The translations under genes were made by a program, and so were the position numbers. The notes under the pieces are model-generated. The model was not told where the DNA came from, searched no databases, and worked only from the letters and a program-made list of their open reading frames with translations. From Chionoecetes opilio (Eukaryota; Arthropoda; Malacostraca; Decapoda; Majidae), in assembly GCA_016584305.1 (NCBI GenBank), contig JACEEZ010025355.1, positions 104,501 through 168,500 of the forward strand: a DNA stretch of 64,000 nucleotides. Direction: 5' to 3'. Shown one piece after another: positions 21,535 to 32,919 of this stretch (the stretch's first letter is position 1; each line of letters opens with the position of its first letter).

Positions 21535-21537
21535 CAT
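20168..21537 (-). pseudogene. Apurinic-type endonuclease and linker of the RTE-like LINE
   Basis: At 21,040-21,537 the frame has VGSWNVLILSDD and VDIVGLSETRRPASGE, matching the N-terminal half of the exonuclease-endonuclease-phosphatase fold. At 20,717-21,037, in another frame, it has AVYAPPEVRKTEEKEMFYAK and the catalytic IVLGDFNATTG. The linker to the polymerase lies at 20,168-20,533 (RTLLGRDKERYVRSLGEDVE). At least two frameshifts separate the parts. The nuclease would nick target DNA to start insertion. A proline- and glycine-rich N-terminal segment begins at 21,537 (a start codon at 21,535-21,537). Confidence 0.72.
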
Positions 21538-21862
21538 TGCAAAGTCTTTTTTGCTTGTTATGCATGTTTTATGTTTAGTTAATGTGCAGTTGTTATTTTT
21601 TGTGCTATTTTATCTTTCAGAATGCTTTTTCTACAGAATAGGTAGTACAGTGTGGGTAATATAGACGCTGTGTGTTTGTTGTGTTTACTATAGTTTATTT
21701 TAGCTTGAAAAACACATCTTTTTTTTTCTTTTTCTTTTTTTAATTGATGGTCGTGGAACCAAACCTATATTTTACCATTAGTTATGTGTTTCGTTATACG
21801 AGATTTCGCTTTACGAGTATGCCAGGTGGAACCTAACTGCTCGTATCTTCGGGACCTCCCTG
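21535..21862 (-). mobile_element. Family A right-end fragment
   Basis: The fragment runs from AAAGTCTTTTTTGCTTGTTA to the terminus CTTCGGGACCTCCCTG with TA at 21,863-21,864. It matches the reverse complement of 27,556-27,860 and 34,911-35,240. The matching left terminus is not adjacent; the RTE-like LINE takes its place. The terminus is inserted in piggyBac-like element P1. Confidence 0.8.
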
Positions 21863-21864
21863 TA

Positions 21865-22616
21865 CTTACGTTCACCACTTCGTAGCTCGAAACTTCCTGA
21901 GTCGACTTTTTATGGTTTATATGCCAATAAAAGCGGATTTTTATGAGGATTCCAACGTTACCATTAGAATTTTCATATGGCCAGTAGTTCTTGAGAAAAG
22001 GGAGGAAAACTGAAACACATGTTGGAATACGGATTAGGCTACAAGTATACAAGGGAGGCTGGCGGGGGTGAGCAGTGACACTATCTGCTGGAGTTTTTTC
22101 ACTTTTTCCATCATCACCATCACTTTCATGAGAATCATCATCCTCCTCTTTACAAATGAGTCTCAAAATCTCTTCACTTGATATTTTCTTAGCCATATTT
22201 TCTAATAGTAACAGTCACTGGTCCCTGCGAATATAAATCAAAATATTGTATCACGGCACGATCACTTTACATCGGAAGAAAGTATAAAATTCACCAATTT
22301 CGTTTGACAACTGTAATCCAGGCTTACCCGGCTCGGGACACTATTTAAAGGGACGACAGTCCACGCTCACAGGCTGCCTGCTGAGAGGAAACTGGGACAC
22401 GGGCCCTTATCATTTCAAATCCACCGGCACGAGAGTTGACAATTAGTTTATTTTATAGGTTTAGCTTGGATCTTTGACGCAGAAAATGTTGACGCTATTC
22501 TGATAAATACTTTATTTTTGTCGAATTTTTAAAAGTTTTTTGACGTGATTCGCGTCAAAAGCTCAGATGTAGACAATTCCGTTTTGACGCAAATCGCGTC
22601 ATGGTGCGTGAGAGGG
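21865..22616 (-). mobile_element. piggyBac-like remnant P1
   Basis: The right terminus (reverse strand) reads CCCTCTCACGCACCATGACG next to TTAA at 22,617-22,620. The interior matches, inverted, the complete element P2 at 24,048-24,742, including CGCGTCAAAAGCTCAG and the AAAAAGTCGACTCAGGAAG-type segment. A short frame starting at 22,196 on the minus strand (MAKKISSEEILRLICKEEDD) followed by an acidic, serine-rich stretch resembles the acidic N-terminus of piggyBac transposases. It runs out when the family A terminus interrupts the element at 21,864. Confidence 0.55.
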
Positions 22617-22817
22617 TTAAAGTAATCGTCCAGACCCATTTTTTTTTTGCATAAATATGTTGAATGTTCATTCAAAACACCTAATCCACAAAAAATAATT
22701 CATTTCCACGCCTTATTTCCGTAAAAACACGACTTTTGTAAAAAGCGCGGGCAAAAATGTTTCATCCCCTCTAACAGGCCCGCGAATATTATGGATGACA
22801 TCACAGAAGGTGTTCAC

Positions 22818-22993
22818 CGAGAGAGAGAAGAGAGAGGAGAGAGAAAAGAGAGAGAAGAGAGAGAGGGAGAGAGAGAGAGGGGGAGAGAAGAGAGAGAAAG
22901 GGGAGGAGAGGAGAGAGAGAAGGGGAGAGAGGAAAGAGAGGAGAGAAGAGGGAGAGAGAGAAGAGGAGGAGGAGAGAGAGAGAGAGAGAGAGA
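22818..22993. repeat. GAGA-type purine tract
   Basis: About 175 bases of G and A only, mostly (GA)n and GGGAGA units. Open frames over it on both strands (E/R/G-rich or S/L/P-rich) are low-complexity by-products. Confidence 0.9.
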
Positions 22994-23087
22994 TGCTGCA
23001 GTCCTCAAGAATCTGCTATTATAAGAACATAAGAAAGTAAGGAAGCTAAAGAGGCCGGAGACCTCCCCGGAGGTAGTCCTTTTCCCA

Positions 23088-23640
23088 AAGCCTGGTTCAC
23101 ACGGGGTTTTTTCGGACTTTTTTTTAAAAGGGGGGAAGTGGGGCCTCTGTGGGCTAGAGCGGGATTACGTTCACACACGCAATTTCGTTCGGCCGACACC
23201 CGGGAAACAAAGCGGTTTGTTGTTGTTCTCGCGTTCCCCGTAGTATTGATGGTTCCCGTTTTAAAACCCCTAGTAATTTAGGTTTATTTTTTCCTTTATA
23301 TCATCTAAATAAATCAAACCCCAGTTAACCTTACATAATCTGATTTAAACTAAAAACCGTTTTTGGCGTACTAAAAGGAAAATTCGGTATTATTTTATCG
23401 CCATTGGCATGGAAATTGGGAAATTTAGATTCAAATTAAGGATGAAAAGATCTGCACGATGAATAAGTTAAATTTGTTGTTTTTTGTGCCCCAATCCGAA
23501 ATTTAAACAATAATTTGGGGTGATTGGAAGTGGGGGAGTGCGCTTTGCGTTTTATTGAATTTTGGGGAGTGGGAAAATTTTGGCTGCCGGCAGATAAAAA
23601 CCGATCGGCGGTGGGGTTTTTTTAAAAACATAGGCAATCA
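23088..23640. mobile_element. Harbinger-like MITE M2 (relative of M1), degraded
   Basis: The left end AAGCCTGGTTCACACGGGG recalls the GTTCACAC terminus of M1. The interior matches M1 in reverse (GATGAAAAGATCTGCACGAT, TGGCATGGAAATTGGGAAAT). Many single-base indels in G, T and A runs make it look either old or poorly sequenced; the right end is not clear. Confidence 0.5.
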
Positions 23641-24047
23641 TGTAAATTAAATCATGGGCTCCCAGCCTCAGTCCCAGACCTCTTCCCGACTTCCCCGTGC
23701 TTTTAAAAAGGCCCAAAAAAAACCAGTGGAACCAGGGTTAACCTACCCTTCCACCCTCTTCCCACCCCGAATTTACCCGACTCCTTTTAAAGCCCCAATA
23801 GACTCCCCATGACCACCTACGCGAGTCATTCCAATCATTTTACCACCCTATTGTGAACCAGTTTCTCCCAATTTCCCTTTTAAATCTACGCTTTTCCAGC
23901 TTGAATCCGTTACTTCTCGTTCTACCCTGCTTACTAACCTTAAGAACTTTTCCTACATCGCCTATATTGTATCATTTTATCCATTTTTTTATATTTTTTT
24001 ATAATAGGGCTCACTCTTACGAGAAGCCCCTTACAAGATAAAGTTAA

Positions 24048-24742
24048 CCCTATCACGCACGGTGATGCGATCGCGTCAAAACGGGCCCGTACGCAATCTG
24101 AGCTTTTGACGCGAATTGCGTCAAAAAACAGTTAAAAAGTCGCCAAAAATAAAATATTTATCAGAATTGCGTCAAAAGTTTCTGCGTCAAAGATCCAACC
24201 TAGACCTTTAAAATAAACTAATTGTCAACTCTCTTGTGTGAGTGGATGTGAAATGATAAGGGTTTGTGTGTCAGTTTCCACTCAGCAGGCAGCCTGTGCG
24301 CGCGGATTGTCGTCCCTTTAAAACGTGTCCCGAGCTGGCCATAATGGCCATATGAAAATGATAATGGTAGCGTTGGAATCCTCATCAAAATCCGCTTTTA
24401 TTGACATTAAACCATAAAAAGTTGACTCAGGAAGTTTCGAGTTACGAAGTGGTGAACGTGAGTATTTCTTATTTCTCTTTACTCAATATTTTTTCGGAGT
24501 TGGTAAATTCCGCTATTTGTTTGCATTTCTTGTTATTTTTTTCTTTCATAAGGCAGAATAATCTCTTGCAAAACCAATGATATATAATAATGCCAGGAAA
24601 AAAGAATACACGTTGGTGAAATTGATAACATAAAAAAATAATTCGCCGCACAGTCTGGCCATTTCGCGGGGCCCCTTAGGGAGCATAAGACGGATGTTGC
24701 AGTGGATGGAAAAACTTATTAAACTTTTCGTGCGTGAAAGGG
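24048..24742. mobile_element. piggyBac-like MITE P2, TTAA duplication
   Basis: Ends CCCTATCACGCACGG and (reverse) CCCTTTCACGCACGAAAAG are each flanked by TTAA (24,044-24,047 and 24,743-24,746). TTAA target and CCC termini are the piggyBac signature. It lies inside the CR1-like LINE fragment, whose codons are continuous on either side. There is no transposase. Confidence 0.82.
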
Positions 24743-25199
24743 TTAAAAGAGTAATTTTTAAACTTCTAAAGAAAAACTTCTATCAGGTCGCCCCTTACTC
24801 TACGCCTCTCGAGTGAGTGTAAATTTAATAGTTTCAATCTCTTCTCATAACTAAAGTGGTGCATTCCATGAATAATTTTGGTCATCCTTCTCTGCACTGA
24901 TTCTAACAAGGCAATATCCATCCTGTAATACGGAGACCAAAACTGAACCGCATAGTCTAGGTGAGGTCTGACTAGAGCAAAATAAAGCTTTAGAATATCC
25001 TCAGCACTTCTACTTTTAACACTCATGGTAATAAATCCAACCCTGTTGGCTCGATTTCTAGCCCCAATACATTGATTCCTAGGACGGAGGTCTGAGCTTA
25101 CCCGCACTCCCAGATCTTTCTCACCCTCTGATCTTTTCAGCGATACATTGCGTATGGTGTACCTATTACCAGGATTTTTCCTACCAACATCCCATTTTT

Positions 25200-26935
25200 C
25201 ACTCTACTTCATCCCCAACACCCACCCACCCCTGTTCCCACCCACATCCCCACTTCCAACACCCATCCCCTTCCCCAACCCACAACCCCCAACACCCACC
25301 CCTGTTCCCACCCACATATCCAGTTCCAAAACCCATCCCCTTCCCCAATACCCACCCCCGTTCCCACCCACATATCCAGTTCCAACACCCATCCCCTTCC
25401 CCCATCTCCAACATCCATCCCCTTCCCCCACCACCAACATCCACCCCCTTCCCCCACCAACCACTCCCTTCCCCCACCACTAACTCCCATCCCCTTCCCC
25501 AACCACCAACACCCATCCCCTTCCCCAGCCACCAACACCCTACCCCTTCCCCAACCACCAACACCCACCCCCTTCCCCAACCATCAACATCCACCCACTT
25601 CCCCACCACCAACATCCACCCACTTCCCCAACCACCAACACCCTACCCCTCCCCAACCACCAACACCACCCACTTCCCCCACCACCAACATCCACCCACT
25701 TCCCCAACCACCAAACACCCATCCCCTTCCCCAACCACCAACACCCACCCCCTTGCCCAACCATCAACATCCACCCACTTCCCCACCACCAACATCCACC
25801 CACTTCCCCAACCACCAACACCATCCCTTCCCCAACCACCAACACCCACCCACTTCCCCAACCACCAACACCCATCCCCTTCCCCAACCACCAACACCCA
25901 TCCCCTTCCCCAACCACCAACACCCATCCCCTTCCCCAACCACCAACACCCATCCCTTCCCCAACCACCAACACCCATCACCTTCCCCAACCACCAACAC
26001 CCATCCCCTTCCCCAACCACCAACACCCATCCCCTTCCCCAACCACCAACACCCATCCCTTCCCCAACCACCAACACCCATCCCCTTCCCCATCCACCAA
26101 CACCCATCCCCTTCCGCAACCACCAACACCCATCCCCTTCCCCAAACACCCACCCCCTTCCCCTACCACCAACACCCACCCCCTTCCCCAACCACCAACA
26201 CCCATCTCCTTCCCCAACCACCAACACCCATCCCCTTCCCCAACCACCAACACCCATCCCCTTCCCCAACCACCAACACCCACCCCCTTCCCCAACATCA
26301 ACATCCACCCACTTCCCCACCACCAACACCCATCCCCTTCCCCAACCATCAACACCCACCCACTTCCCCAAACCACCAACACCCATCCTCTTCCCCGACC
26401 ACCAATATCCACCCACTTCCCCCACCACCAATACCCATCCCCTTCCCCCACCACTAAACTCCCATCCCTTTCCCCAACCACCAACACCATCCCCTTCCCC
26501 AACCACCAACACCCATCCCCTTCCCCAACACCAACACCCATCCCCTTCCCCAACCACCAACACCCATCCCCTTCCCCAACCACCAACACCCATCCCCTTC
26601 CCCAACCACCAACACCCATCCCCTTCCCCAACCACCAACACCCACCCCCTTCCCCAACCACCAACACCCATCCCCTTCCCCAACCACCAACACCCATCCC
26701 CTTCCCCAACCACCAACACCCACCCCCTTCCCCCGCCACTAACTCCCATCCCCTTCACCCACCACCAACACCCACCCCCTTTCCCAACCACCAACACCAT
26801 ACCCTTCCCCAACCACTAACTCCCATCCCCTTCCCCCACCCCCTTCCCCACCAACAACCACCCACTTCCCCCTCCACCCACTTCCCCTACCACTAACACC
26901 CATCCTTTCCCCCACCACCAACACCCAGCCCCGTT
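25200..26935. repeat. 26-bp minisatellite (CCACCAACACCCATCCCCTT + CCCCAA)
   Basis: About 65 tandem units of 26 bases, pyrimidine- and A-rich on the plus strand with no G apart from a few, cover 1.7 kb. Units are most uniform at 26,480-26,720 and more varied, with 24-28 base and CACTTCCCC variants, towards both edges. Because 26 x 3 = 78, open frames of up to 389 codons (G/W/V-rich, minus strand) arise by chance of composition and are not genes. Confidence 0.95.
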
Positions 26936-28139
26936 TCCCTACCTTCACCCCAATGCACCAACGTCCGTCCGACGCACAAACATTTTTTACACATTTCTCG
27001 CCTATTGGTCTGATACGTGTGCAAACTTCTCTGGAAAGGCACAGCTTTCTTGCTGCACCCATCAAGGATGCATGTGTATACCATATCGCAAAAAAAATCT
27101 ATCAGAAACACCCAAAATTCTTCAAGTACTATATTTATCTCTTGTGTTTACGTGCTTCTGGATTAGCGCGGGAAGAGGAGACCACCTTCAGTGACGTCAC
27201 TGAGCCGTGGCGCATCGTCTGCCAGTTGCCAGCAGCGTTTTCGAAGTTCGGGGAATTTACAGATTTTGATTGCGGATTATTAAAAAACGGCTGACTAGAT
27301 GCAAAAAGTGACAACATATTGTTGATACACTTGATAATGGCTATACTCTAACTACATAAAATCAGGAATGATGAAATGGTCTGGACGATTACTTTAAAGT
27401 AATCGTCCAGACCCACTTTAACTTGTCTGATCAGGATTATTGAATTTAGCTTCCAACTTCCGATAACAGATGTTACCTTTGATGAACATCTACAATCAGA
27501 TTACTGTTTCAGTGCCCAACATTGACCTGGATATGCAGGAGTGTGAAAGGCACTACAGGGAGGTCCCGAAGATACGAGCAGTTAGGTTCCAACTGGCATA
27601 CTCGTAAAGCGAAATCTCGTATAGCGAAATACATAACTAATGGTAAAATATAGGTTTGGTTCCAGGACCCCATCAAAGACATGTTTTTCAAGCTAAAATA
27701 AACTATACAAAACACAACAAACACACAGCATCTATATTACTCACACTGTACTACCTATTCTCCAGAAAAAGCATTCTGAAAGAGAAAAAAGAACACAAAA
27801 TAACATAACTGCACATTAATTAAACATAAAACATGCATAACAAGCAAAAAAGACGTTGTACTGTAGGGGACGCCGCGTGATACAAGAGAGGGTAGTGTAG
27901 TGGTCCCAAGGTTGGGGCCGCACACCTGGCTAATTAAAGGCAGGCCACGCCATGCCATATGCTTAATTACCCTTCAGGTCACGCCTTGCTAGGGGTGACC
28001 TGACTGGGGTCAACCAAATCCCCCTTTGTCCAGCCCCGGAGTCCTGTATTCAGGCAGTTACCTACCTACCACGACAGAGGCAACATATCACTCCTCTCCC
28101 TGTGTTCCTCGTGGCATCACTCCGCTGTACAGTAAAAGC

Positions 28140-28814
28140 CTTATAACTCGGCACTGTATAACTCGGAATTTGATATAACTCGGCATGGCAAAGACAAGTT
28201 TTTTTATTTTTATTTTTTATTTTATATTATTATTATTACACCTATGCCTATAGCGCGTGTAGGCAGTGAGCTCCAGGGGTGGGATGGTAGGCCCTGGAGG
28301 CTCACTCGAGGGCTGTGATGGTTGGCCCTCGCCCGTGGTGGCGCAGGTAGGATGCTTATAGTGACGCCTGTGATTAGAGGCTCATGCCGCCCCCTGTGTC
28401 CTCCCATGCACTCGCAGTCGAAGGTAGAGTTAATGGACAGGGCATAGTGTTGCAGTAATTAAGTGCTCAAGTGATGTAAAATTAAGTTGTACAGGTACAG
28501 TACTGTATACAATACAGTACAGAGTTGTGATTATAAAGTGATTAAAGTGATACCAGTGTTAAAATGCGACTGAGTCCCCCTAACATCTTCTACATGTTAC
28601 AACAAGGCTCCCCTCTCCTTGGATTACGAGTATATATATGCCTGCTGCTACCCGTTCATTGGTAAGTGTAGTTTTTATGCTTTTACAGTACTGTATTTTT
28701 TTTTTTTTTTTTTTTTTTTACCCATATCAGAGGAGGACATTGCATAACTCGGCACATTGAATAACTCGGCAAGGGCCAGAGCCCCTATCGTGCCGAGTTA
28801 TAAGGCTTTTACTG
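28140..28814. mobile_element. Element D1: TA duplication, CAGTAAAAGCCTTATAACTC ends
   Basis: The exact terminal inverted repeat CAGTAAAAGCCTTATAACTC continues to GGCAC on both sides, with TA on both flanks. A second TATAACTCGG motif follows inside each end. The interior holds a minus-strand SINE fragment (28,201-28,445) and a T29 run. Termini of this style are typical of pogo/Tigger-like elements. Confidence 0.85.
28201..28445 (-). repeat. SINE (minus strand) inside D1
   Basis: A T/A-rich tail (28,201-28,240) is followed by CTCCAGGGGTGGGATGGTAG and CGCCTGTGATTAGAGGCTC up to AGTTAATGGACAGGGCATAG, where the 5' head is missing. It sits at the same internal position (after GGCAAAGACAAG) as the SINE in D2. 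Confidence 0.75.
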
Positions 28815-29948
28815 TACTTACCTACATTCCCGCCGTAATAAACTTGTGTGTGAACGCTGTGTTAGGTAGGTAAGGGACAAGGGAGGGATGCGCAGACCTC
28901 TTTCACTGCCCACAAACTCGTCTGTGCATCTGAATCATTGTACATCATCATACAGCCCAGATGCATACGTGGATGGGCACGCATTTTGAACTTGGTAATT
29001 TTACTCACTTACTTACTTACTAATTTTGAATGTCGTAGCATTGGATTTTCGATCTCATATATTAAAAATAGACCCTAATTTCCTCAGCTCGTATCATTGA
29101 TTTCTCGTATAACGGGACCTCGCTGTATATGGGACAGAGTGAGATGGCGCAGTGTGGTGTACAGGGGGTGACACAGGGCTGAGTTGTGACACCTTAGGCA
29201 GTATGAAAATGGTGGGGTAAACCACTGGGAATGGGGCCGGGTTATGGAGCAACCCTGGGCAAGCTGGCCTGGCTGGCCCTGGTGCAGATTTAGGGGATAC
29301 ACAAAGAGATTGCCAATGCAAAAAAACATTGAAACATGTTTATACATTAAGGTAGAACATTAACATTTCTTTGAATTCACAACAGGTTCTCTATTTTATT
29401 AAGTAAAATAACATTGCTTGCTTTACAAATATATTTTGGCAGGGTATCATTTTGCTCTCCATTATCATCACCTATAAAAACCTTTTCTTGTACAGGGAGG
29501 TCCCGTTATACGAGCATTCGATATACGAGAATCCGATGATACGAGATGTGTAAATTAGGGTCTATTTTCAATATACGAGATCGAAAATCCAATGTTACGA
29601 CATTCAAACTGGGGTGAGTAAAATTACCAAGTTATTTACTAAAGTAAATTACAAGTTATTTACTAAAATTATAAACATTTACTGACTATATGATTTTACC
29701 TAAGGTTGTACGATAATCAATCTGAAAATAACGTGCAGACTGGCCAACGATTGCTCGAGACTGGTATTAGCAGAGGTAGGGAGTCTCCAGGCTCGCTTAT
29801 TATTGTTTGGTATGCTATGAAATATCATTTCTCTAGGTGAATGTAGACATATGATTGCATTTGGATGGCTATTATTCATACAGTAAAAGCCTTATAACTC
29901 GGCACTGTATAACTCGGAATTTTATATAATTCTGCATGGCAAAGACAA

Positions 29949-29981
<33 letters not shown>

Positions 29982-30553
29982 GTTGGCCCTCGCCCGTGAT
30001 GGCGCAGGCAGGATTGTTATAGTGACGCCCAGGGCCGGATCAAGAGCTGTGGGGGCCCTGGGGCTCAGCTTTTGTGGGGGCCCTATATTTGCACGAAAAT
30101 TAAGCACTTTTGTGGGTATTTTGAGGCCTATGTTTGGCAAAGAACTATTAATGCATAGACTGGTATTCAGAGATAAAGGATGAAACAGAGACAGGCAAAT
30201 ATGTTTTGGTTTTGTAAATTGCCAATGTTTTTAATATTACTGCTTAAAGCTAATATACATATGGTGGGAGCCCTTTTGGGCCCTTTTGGTGGGGGGCCCT
30301 GGGGCTAGAGCCCCGGTAGCCACCCCCTTAATCCGGCCCTGGACTGACGCCTGTGATTAGAGGCTCATGCCGCCCCCCTGTGTCCTCCCATGCACTCACA
30401 GTCGAAGGTGGAGTTAATGGGCAGGGCATGTGGGTGTTCTTGGGCCACTCGACAGTGCAGAAAGATTTCAATTGGATTTATGGGTCTCACTCGGGATCAA
30501 ACTCGGGTCTTCGAGAACGCCACCCGGTGACGCTCACCACTCTGCTACCGCCT
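29949..30553 (-). repeat. tRNA-derived SINE (minus strand) inside D2
   Basis: A poly-T tail (29,949-29,980), body, and head are all present. On the minus strand the head reads GAGGCGGTAGCAGAGTGG (A box) and GACCCGAGTTTGATCCCGAG (B-box-like). The element at 30,030-30,341 splits the body between GTGACGCC and TGTGATTAGAGG, which are contiguous in the copy at 28.3 kb. Confidence 0.78.
30030..30341. mobile_element. Small hAT-like element, CAGGGCCGGAT ends
   Basis: Exact terminal inverted repeat CAGGGCCGGAT / ATCCGGCCCTG with subterminal GGGGCCCTGGGGCT on both sides. It is inserted in the SINE; the flanks GTGACGCC (left) and CTGACGCC (right, two bases further out) look like an imperfect 8-bp duplication. 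CAGGG...CCCTG ends and an 8-bp duplication suit hAT. Confidence 0.65.
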
Positions 30554-30735
30554 CACCTAAACTGCATCTCATGGTTTTCACTCGGCATATCATGCCCTCA
30601 CAACTTCTTGTGTGAACATGTAAACAGAAAGTCGGCCAAAAATAATGTATCTCGGCATATTGATGTTATAACTGCATCTCTTTGCTTACACTCACTTACC
30701 GTTCACTGGTAAGTGTAGTTTTTATGTTTTTAATG

Positions 30736-30767
<32 letters not shown>

Positions 30768-32341
30768 CTTAATTTTTTTATTAACCATATCAGAGGAGGA
30801 CATTGCATAACTCGGCACATTGAATATCTCGGCAAGGGCCAGAGCCCCTATCGTGCCGAGTTATAAGGCTTTTACTGTATATATGAGTAAAGAGATGAAA
30901 TACAAGCAAGGGACTCATCCACGTCTGGCAGCACGGCCTTTGGCGGCAGCAGCAGCAGCATCATGAGCCGGCCCATGAAGCCCGTGAGGTGGATATCAAC
31001 ACCATTTGATCAAGGGAGATAGATGTCTTTGGTAATATTTTAGTAGGGGAGCGAGAACCCCTTGAGGAATCCTATGATCCCTGGTGATATCCTATGGTGC
31101 TATCACAGGCATGGGAGCTGACTGTCTTCTTCAGGAAGGCACAGGTGAGGCGGATGACGGCGGGTTTTTACTCAAAAGTTTTGAGTGGCGGCGCCGCTGG
31201 AGCCGCCAGCTCCTCCGCCACGATAGGTTTGGGCAGGATTAAACGTCTTATTACTCGTTATTATACAACTTAGTGATTATGGCGAGATGTTATATACACG
31301 TGTCATTATCTATATCAATGTAGCACCGTGTGTCACCTTAAATAAGGGTGATTTAAAGATGTTATGATGAGACTGGCGGGGCAGTGAGTGACGGAGAAAT
31401 TCTTGCCGCGGGGCCGCCCCATATCACAAATATTCACTATTTCAACCCACATACACACCTTCTACCACCAAAACACTAGCAACACAGGCTCCTTACTTAT
31501 ATATCTTACTATCTGATACATTAAAACTCCTTAAAACGCAAGCATTCCAAATAAAAGAATTAGTTTGAGATGACGGGGACAGAAGGCGGAGAGAGGCAGT
31601 CTGGCATGCCATTCTTGCCCGGAAATATGTCTCGCTGACTTGTGATTGGTTGAGAAGTTTTAAAAACAGTTTATCATTGGCTGGTGACTGATGATGAGCT
31701 TGATGACATCATTTATGTTTTATGTTTAATTAATGTGCAGTTATGTTATTTTGTGTGCTATTTTCTCTTCCAGAATGGTTTTTCTACAGAATAGGTAGTA
31801 CAGTGTAGGTAATATAGACGCTGTGTGTTTGTTGTATTTGCTATAGTTTATTTTAGCTTGAAAAACATGTCTTTATTTTTTTTTTTTAATTGATGGGGTC
31901 CTGGAACCAAACCTATATTTTACCATTAGTTATGTGTTTCGTTATACGAGATTTCGCTTTACGAGTATGCCAGGTGGAACCTAACTGCTCGTATCTTCGG
32001 GACCTCCCTGTAGTTTACAAGTGAGAAAGAATCATAGTTTGTAAATTGCAGTTGAAGGCCACCGTGGACATTGCATGAAATGTGGCAAGCAACTAAATTA
32101 ACAACCATCATAATGAATCATTCAGAAAAAAAATACCTCCAATAGTTAAGAAATATGAAGTCATTGTATTCGCCCTTCCTACATAACATTGTGGCAAAAA
32201 CCAGGAACTCTAGTACAGTACCCTCCCGAGTTTCGCACTTGCTTTCTTCCGAAGGCATAGCGCTAAACTTGAGGATCGCGAAACTCCGGTATTGAAAAAA
32301 CTGTAAAATTGCTTATTTAGTTCGGTGCGAGGTGTAGTACC

Positions 32342-32425
32342 ATATTTTACGGCTTATAAGACTCACGTTTTCCCCCAAAAAATACCCTGAAAAATACTAA
32401 TGGTCTTCCAAGACAAATGTTGTAG
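32342..32425. repeat. Fragment of a CCGTA-type element terminus
   Basis: CATATTTTACGGCTTATAAG followed by ACTCACGTTTTCCCCCAAAA matches 9,070-9,125. It looks like one end of a B-type element; no opposite end was found, so it is probably truncated. Confidence 0.45.
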
Positions 32426-32850
32426 TACTTCCTCAGTACTCAGTACTTCAGTACTTATCTGTTACGAGTATTTCAAATACCATAAGACATTCAAATAAAC
32501 TACGTAATCTGTCCTCATGCTGGTACGTATGTTTACATTCCCCCTTTTGGCGGCAGATTGCCGCGATTGCCGCCAACAGCACCATCTATCGTCTGCTAGT
32601 GTTGACGTATCTTTTACCACTAGGCCGTCACACGTATCTTAAGCTGTTTTCAGTTCTGGAAATTATCACCCATGGTGAATTCATCAAAACGATTGACTAA
32701 TACTATCGCATACAAGCTAAAAGTTATACGATACGCCATAGAAAATGGAAACAGACCAACAGAAAGACACTTTTGGATCACTGCTGGGAGAGGCGGTGGA
32801 TTGCCGCCATTGCCACCAACAGTGCCATCTATCGTCCGCCCCGAGCACAT
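32425..32850. repeat. Dispersed repeat, second copy of 3,130-3,610
   Basis: Shares GTACTTCCTCAGTACTCAGT, CCATAAGACATTCAAATAAA, GCACCATCTATCGTCTGCTA and the segment around GGAAATTATCACCCATGGTG with the first copy, with about one difference per eight bases. The GCCGCCATTGCCACCAACAG motif is repeated within it. Function unknown. Confidence 0.7.
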
Positions 32851-32919
32851 GTTGTTGTTTTAGGGCTGCAAGGATCCCTTGGGGAACACTATGAGCCCTG
32901 GTGTTGTCCTATGATGCTA

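Larger units (their letters stand above)
23022..25195 (-). pseudogene. CR1-like LINE fragment (RT C-terminal part and 3' end), interrupted
   Basis: At 24,766-25,107 the minus strand encodes LGVRVSSDLRPRNQ, KLYFALVRPHLDYAVQFWSP and LLESVQRRMTKIIHG, YEKRLKLLNLHSLERRRVRG: the thumb/C-terminal region of CR1-type reverse transcriptases. It matches 54,494-55,047. It continues at 23,840-24,040 after a piggyBac-like insert (24,048-24,742). The 3' end, with CTTCCTTACTTTCTTATG and TTCTTATAA (minus strand, about 23,022-23,048), carries the 8-mer tail. A Harbinger-like MITE interrupts the UTR at 23,088-23,640. The 5' side runs into the 26-bp minisatellite. Confidence 0.75.
22621..27393. mobile_element. 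Element H1: AGTAATCGTCCAGACC ends, TTAA (or TA) duplication
   Basis: Left end AGTAATCGTCCAGACC after TTAA (22,617-22,620); right end GGTCTGGACGATTACT before TTAA (27,394-27,397). Terminal regions match the second copy H2 (34,212-36,267) in opposite orientation: 22,621-22,760 equals the H2 right end and 26,950-27,393 equals the H2 left end. The core has been replaced or filled by a CR1 fragment and a 1.7-kb minisatellite. A 20-base extra copy of the terminus (27,398-27,417) sits just outside between two TTAA sites. The family is unidentified; TTAA recalls piggyBac but the ends do not begin with CCC. Confidence 0.65.
27556..29125. mobile_element. Family A element A2, TA duplication, complete ends
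   Basis: Ends CAGGGAGGTCCCGAAGATAC (left) and ATAACGGGACCTCGCTG (right) are flanked by TA. Block 1 at 5,418-5,450 (GGCACTATATGGGACAGAG) is the empty site. The two ends of this family are not simple mirror copies: the outer CAGGGAGGTCCCG is shared, then one side reads AAGATACGAGCAG and the other TTATACGAGCATTCG. It carries element D1. No transposase frame is recognised. Confidence 0.88.
29881..30877. mobile_element. Element D2: TA duplication, same ends as D1
   Basis: Ends CAGTAAAAGCCTTATAACTC / GAGTTATAAGGCTTTTACTG are flanked by TA. The right arm of the inverted repeat at about 38,754-38,768 (TACTCATATATATGAATAAT, reverse strand) has the single-TA empty site. It contains a minus-strand SINE (29,949-30,553) that is itself interrupted by a 312-bp hAT-like element, and a T30 run near 30,738. 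Confidence 0.87.
29730..31713 (+). repeat. Left arm of a split inverted repeat (partner 33,196-43,165)
   Basis: About 1 kb of unique sequence, after removing D2 (29,881-30,877), recurs as the reverse complement in pieces at 33,196-33,228, 34,060-34,211, 36,268-36,815, 38,665-38,822, 39,176-39,200 and 43,071-43,165. Landmarks are GCATTCC...GGGACAGAAGGCGGAGAGAG and GGCAGCAGCAGCAGCATCAT. It holds an I/R1-like LINE 3' end (about 31,050-31,165) and no intact gene. Confidence 0.85.
29493..32010. mobile_element. Family A element A3, TA duplication, host of one arm of a large inverted repeat
   Basis: The left end CAGGGAGGTCCCGTTATACG and right end TATCTTCGGGACCTCCCTG are flanked by TA. Block 1 at 5,788-5,806 (TTTTCTTGTAGTTTACAAG) is the empty site. 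Family A sequence covers 29,493-29,729 and about 31,715-32,010; between them lies unrelated sequence (the left arm of the 33-43 kb inverted repeat) with nested element D2. Confidence 0.87.

Noticed and set aside
22791..23040. E/R-rich and S/L/P-rich frames
   Set aside because: Pure GA tract; no domain.
25199..26812. Open frames up to 389 codons (G/W/V-rich on minus, P/T/H-rich on plus)
   Set aside because: Produced by the 26-bp tandem repeat, open in several frames at once, with no start context or domain.
25200..26935. Regular repeat that might suggest a CRISPR-type array
   Set aside because: Units are contiguous without unique spacers, and the DNA is eukaryotic.
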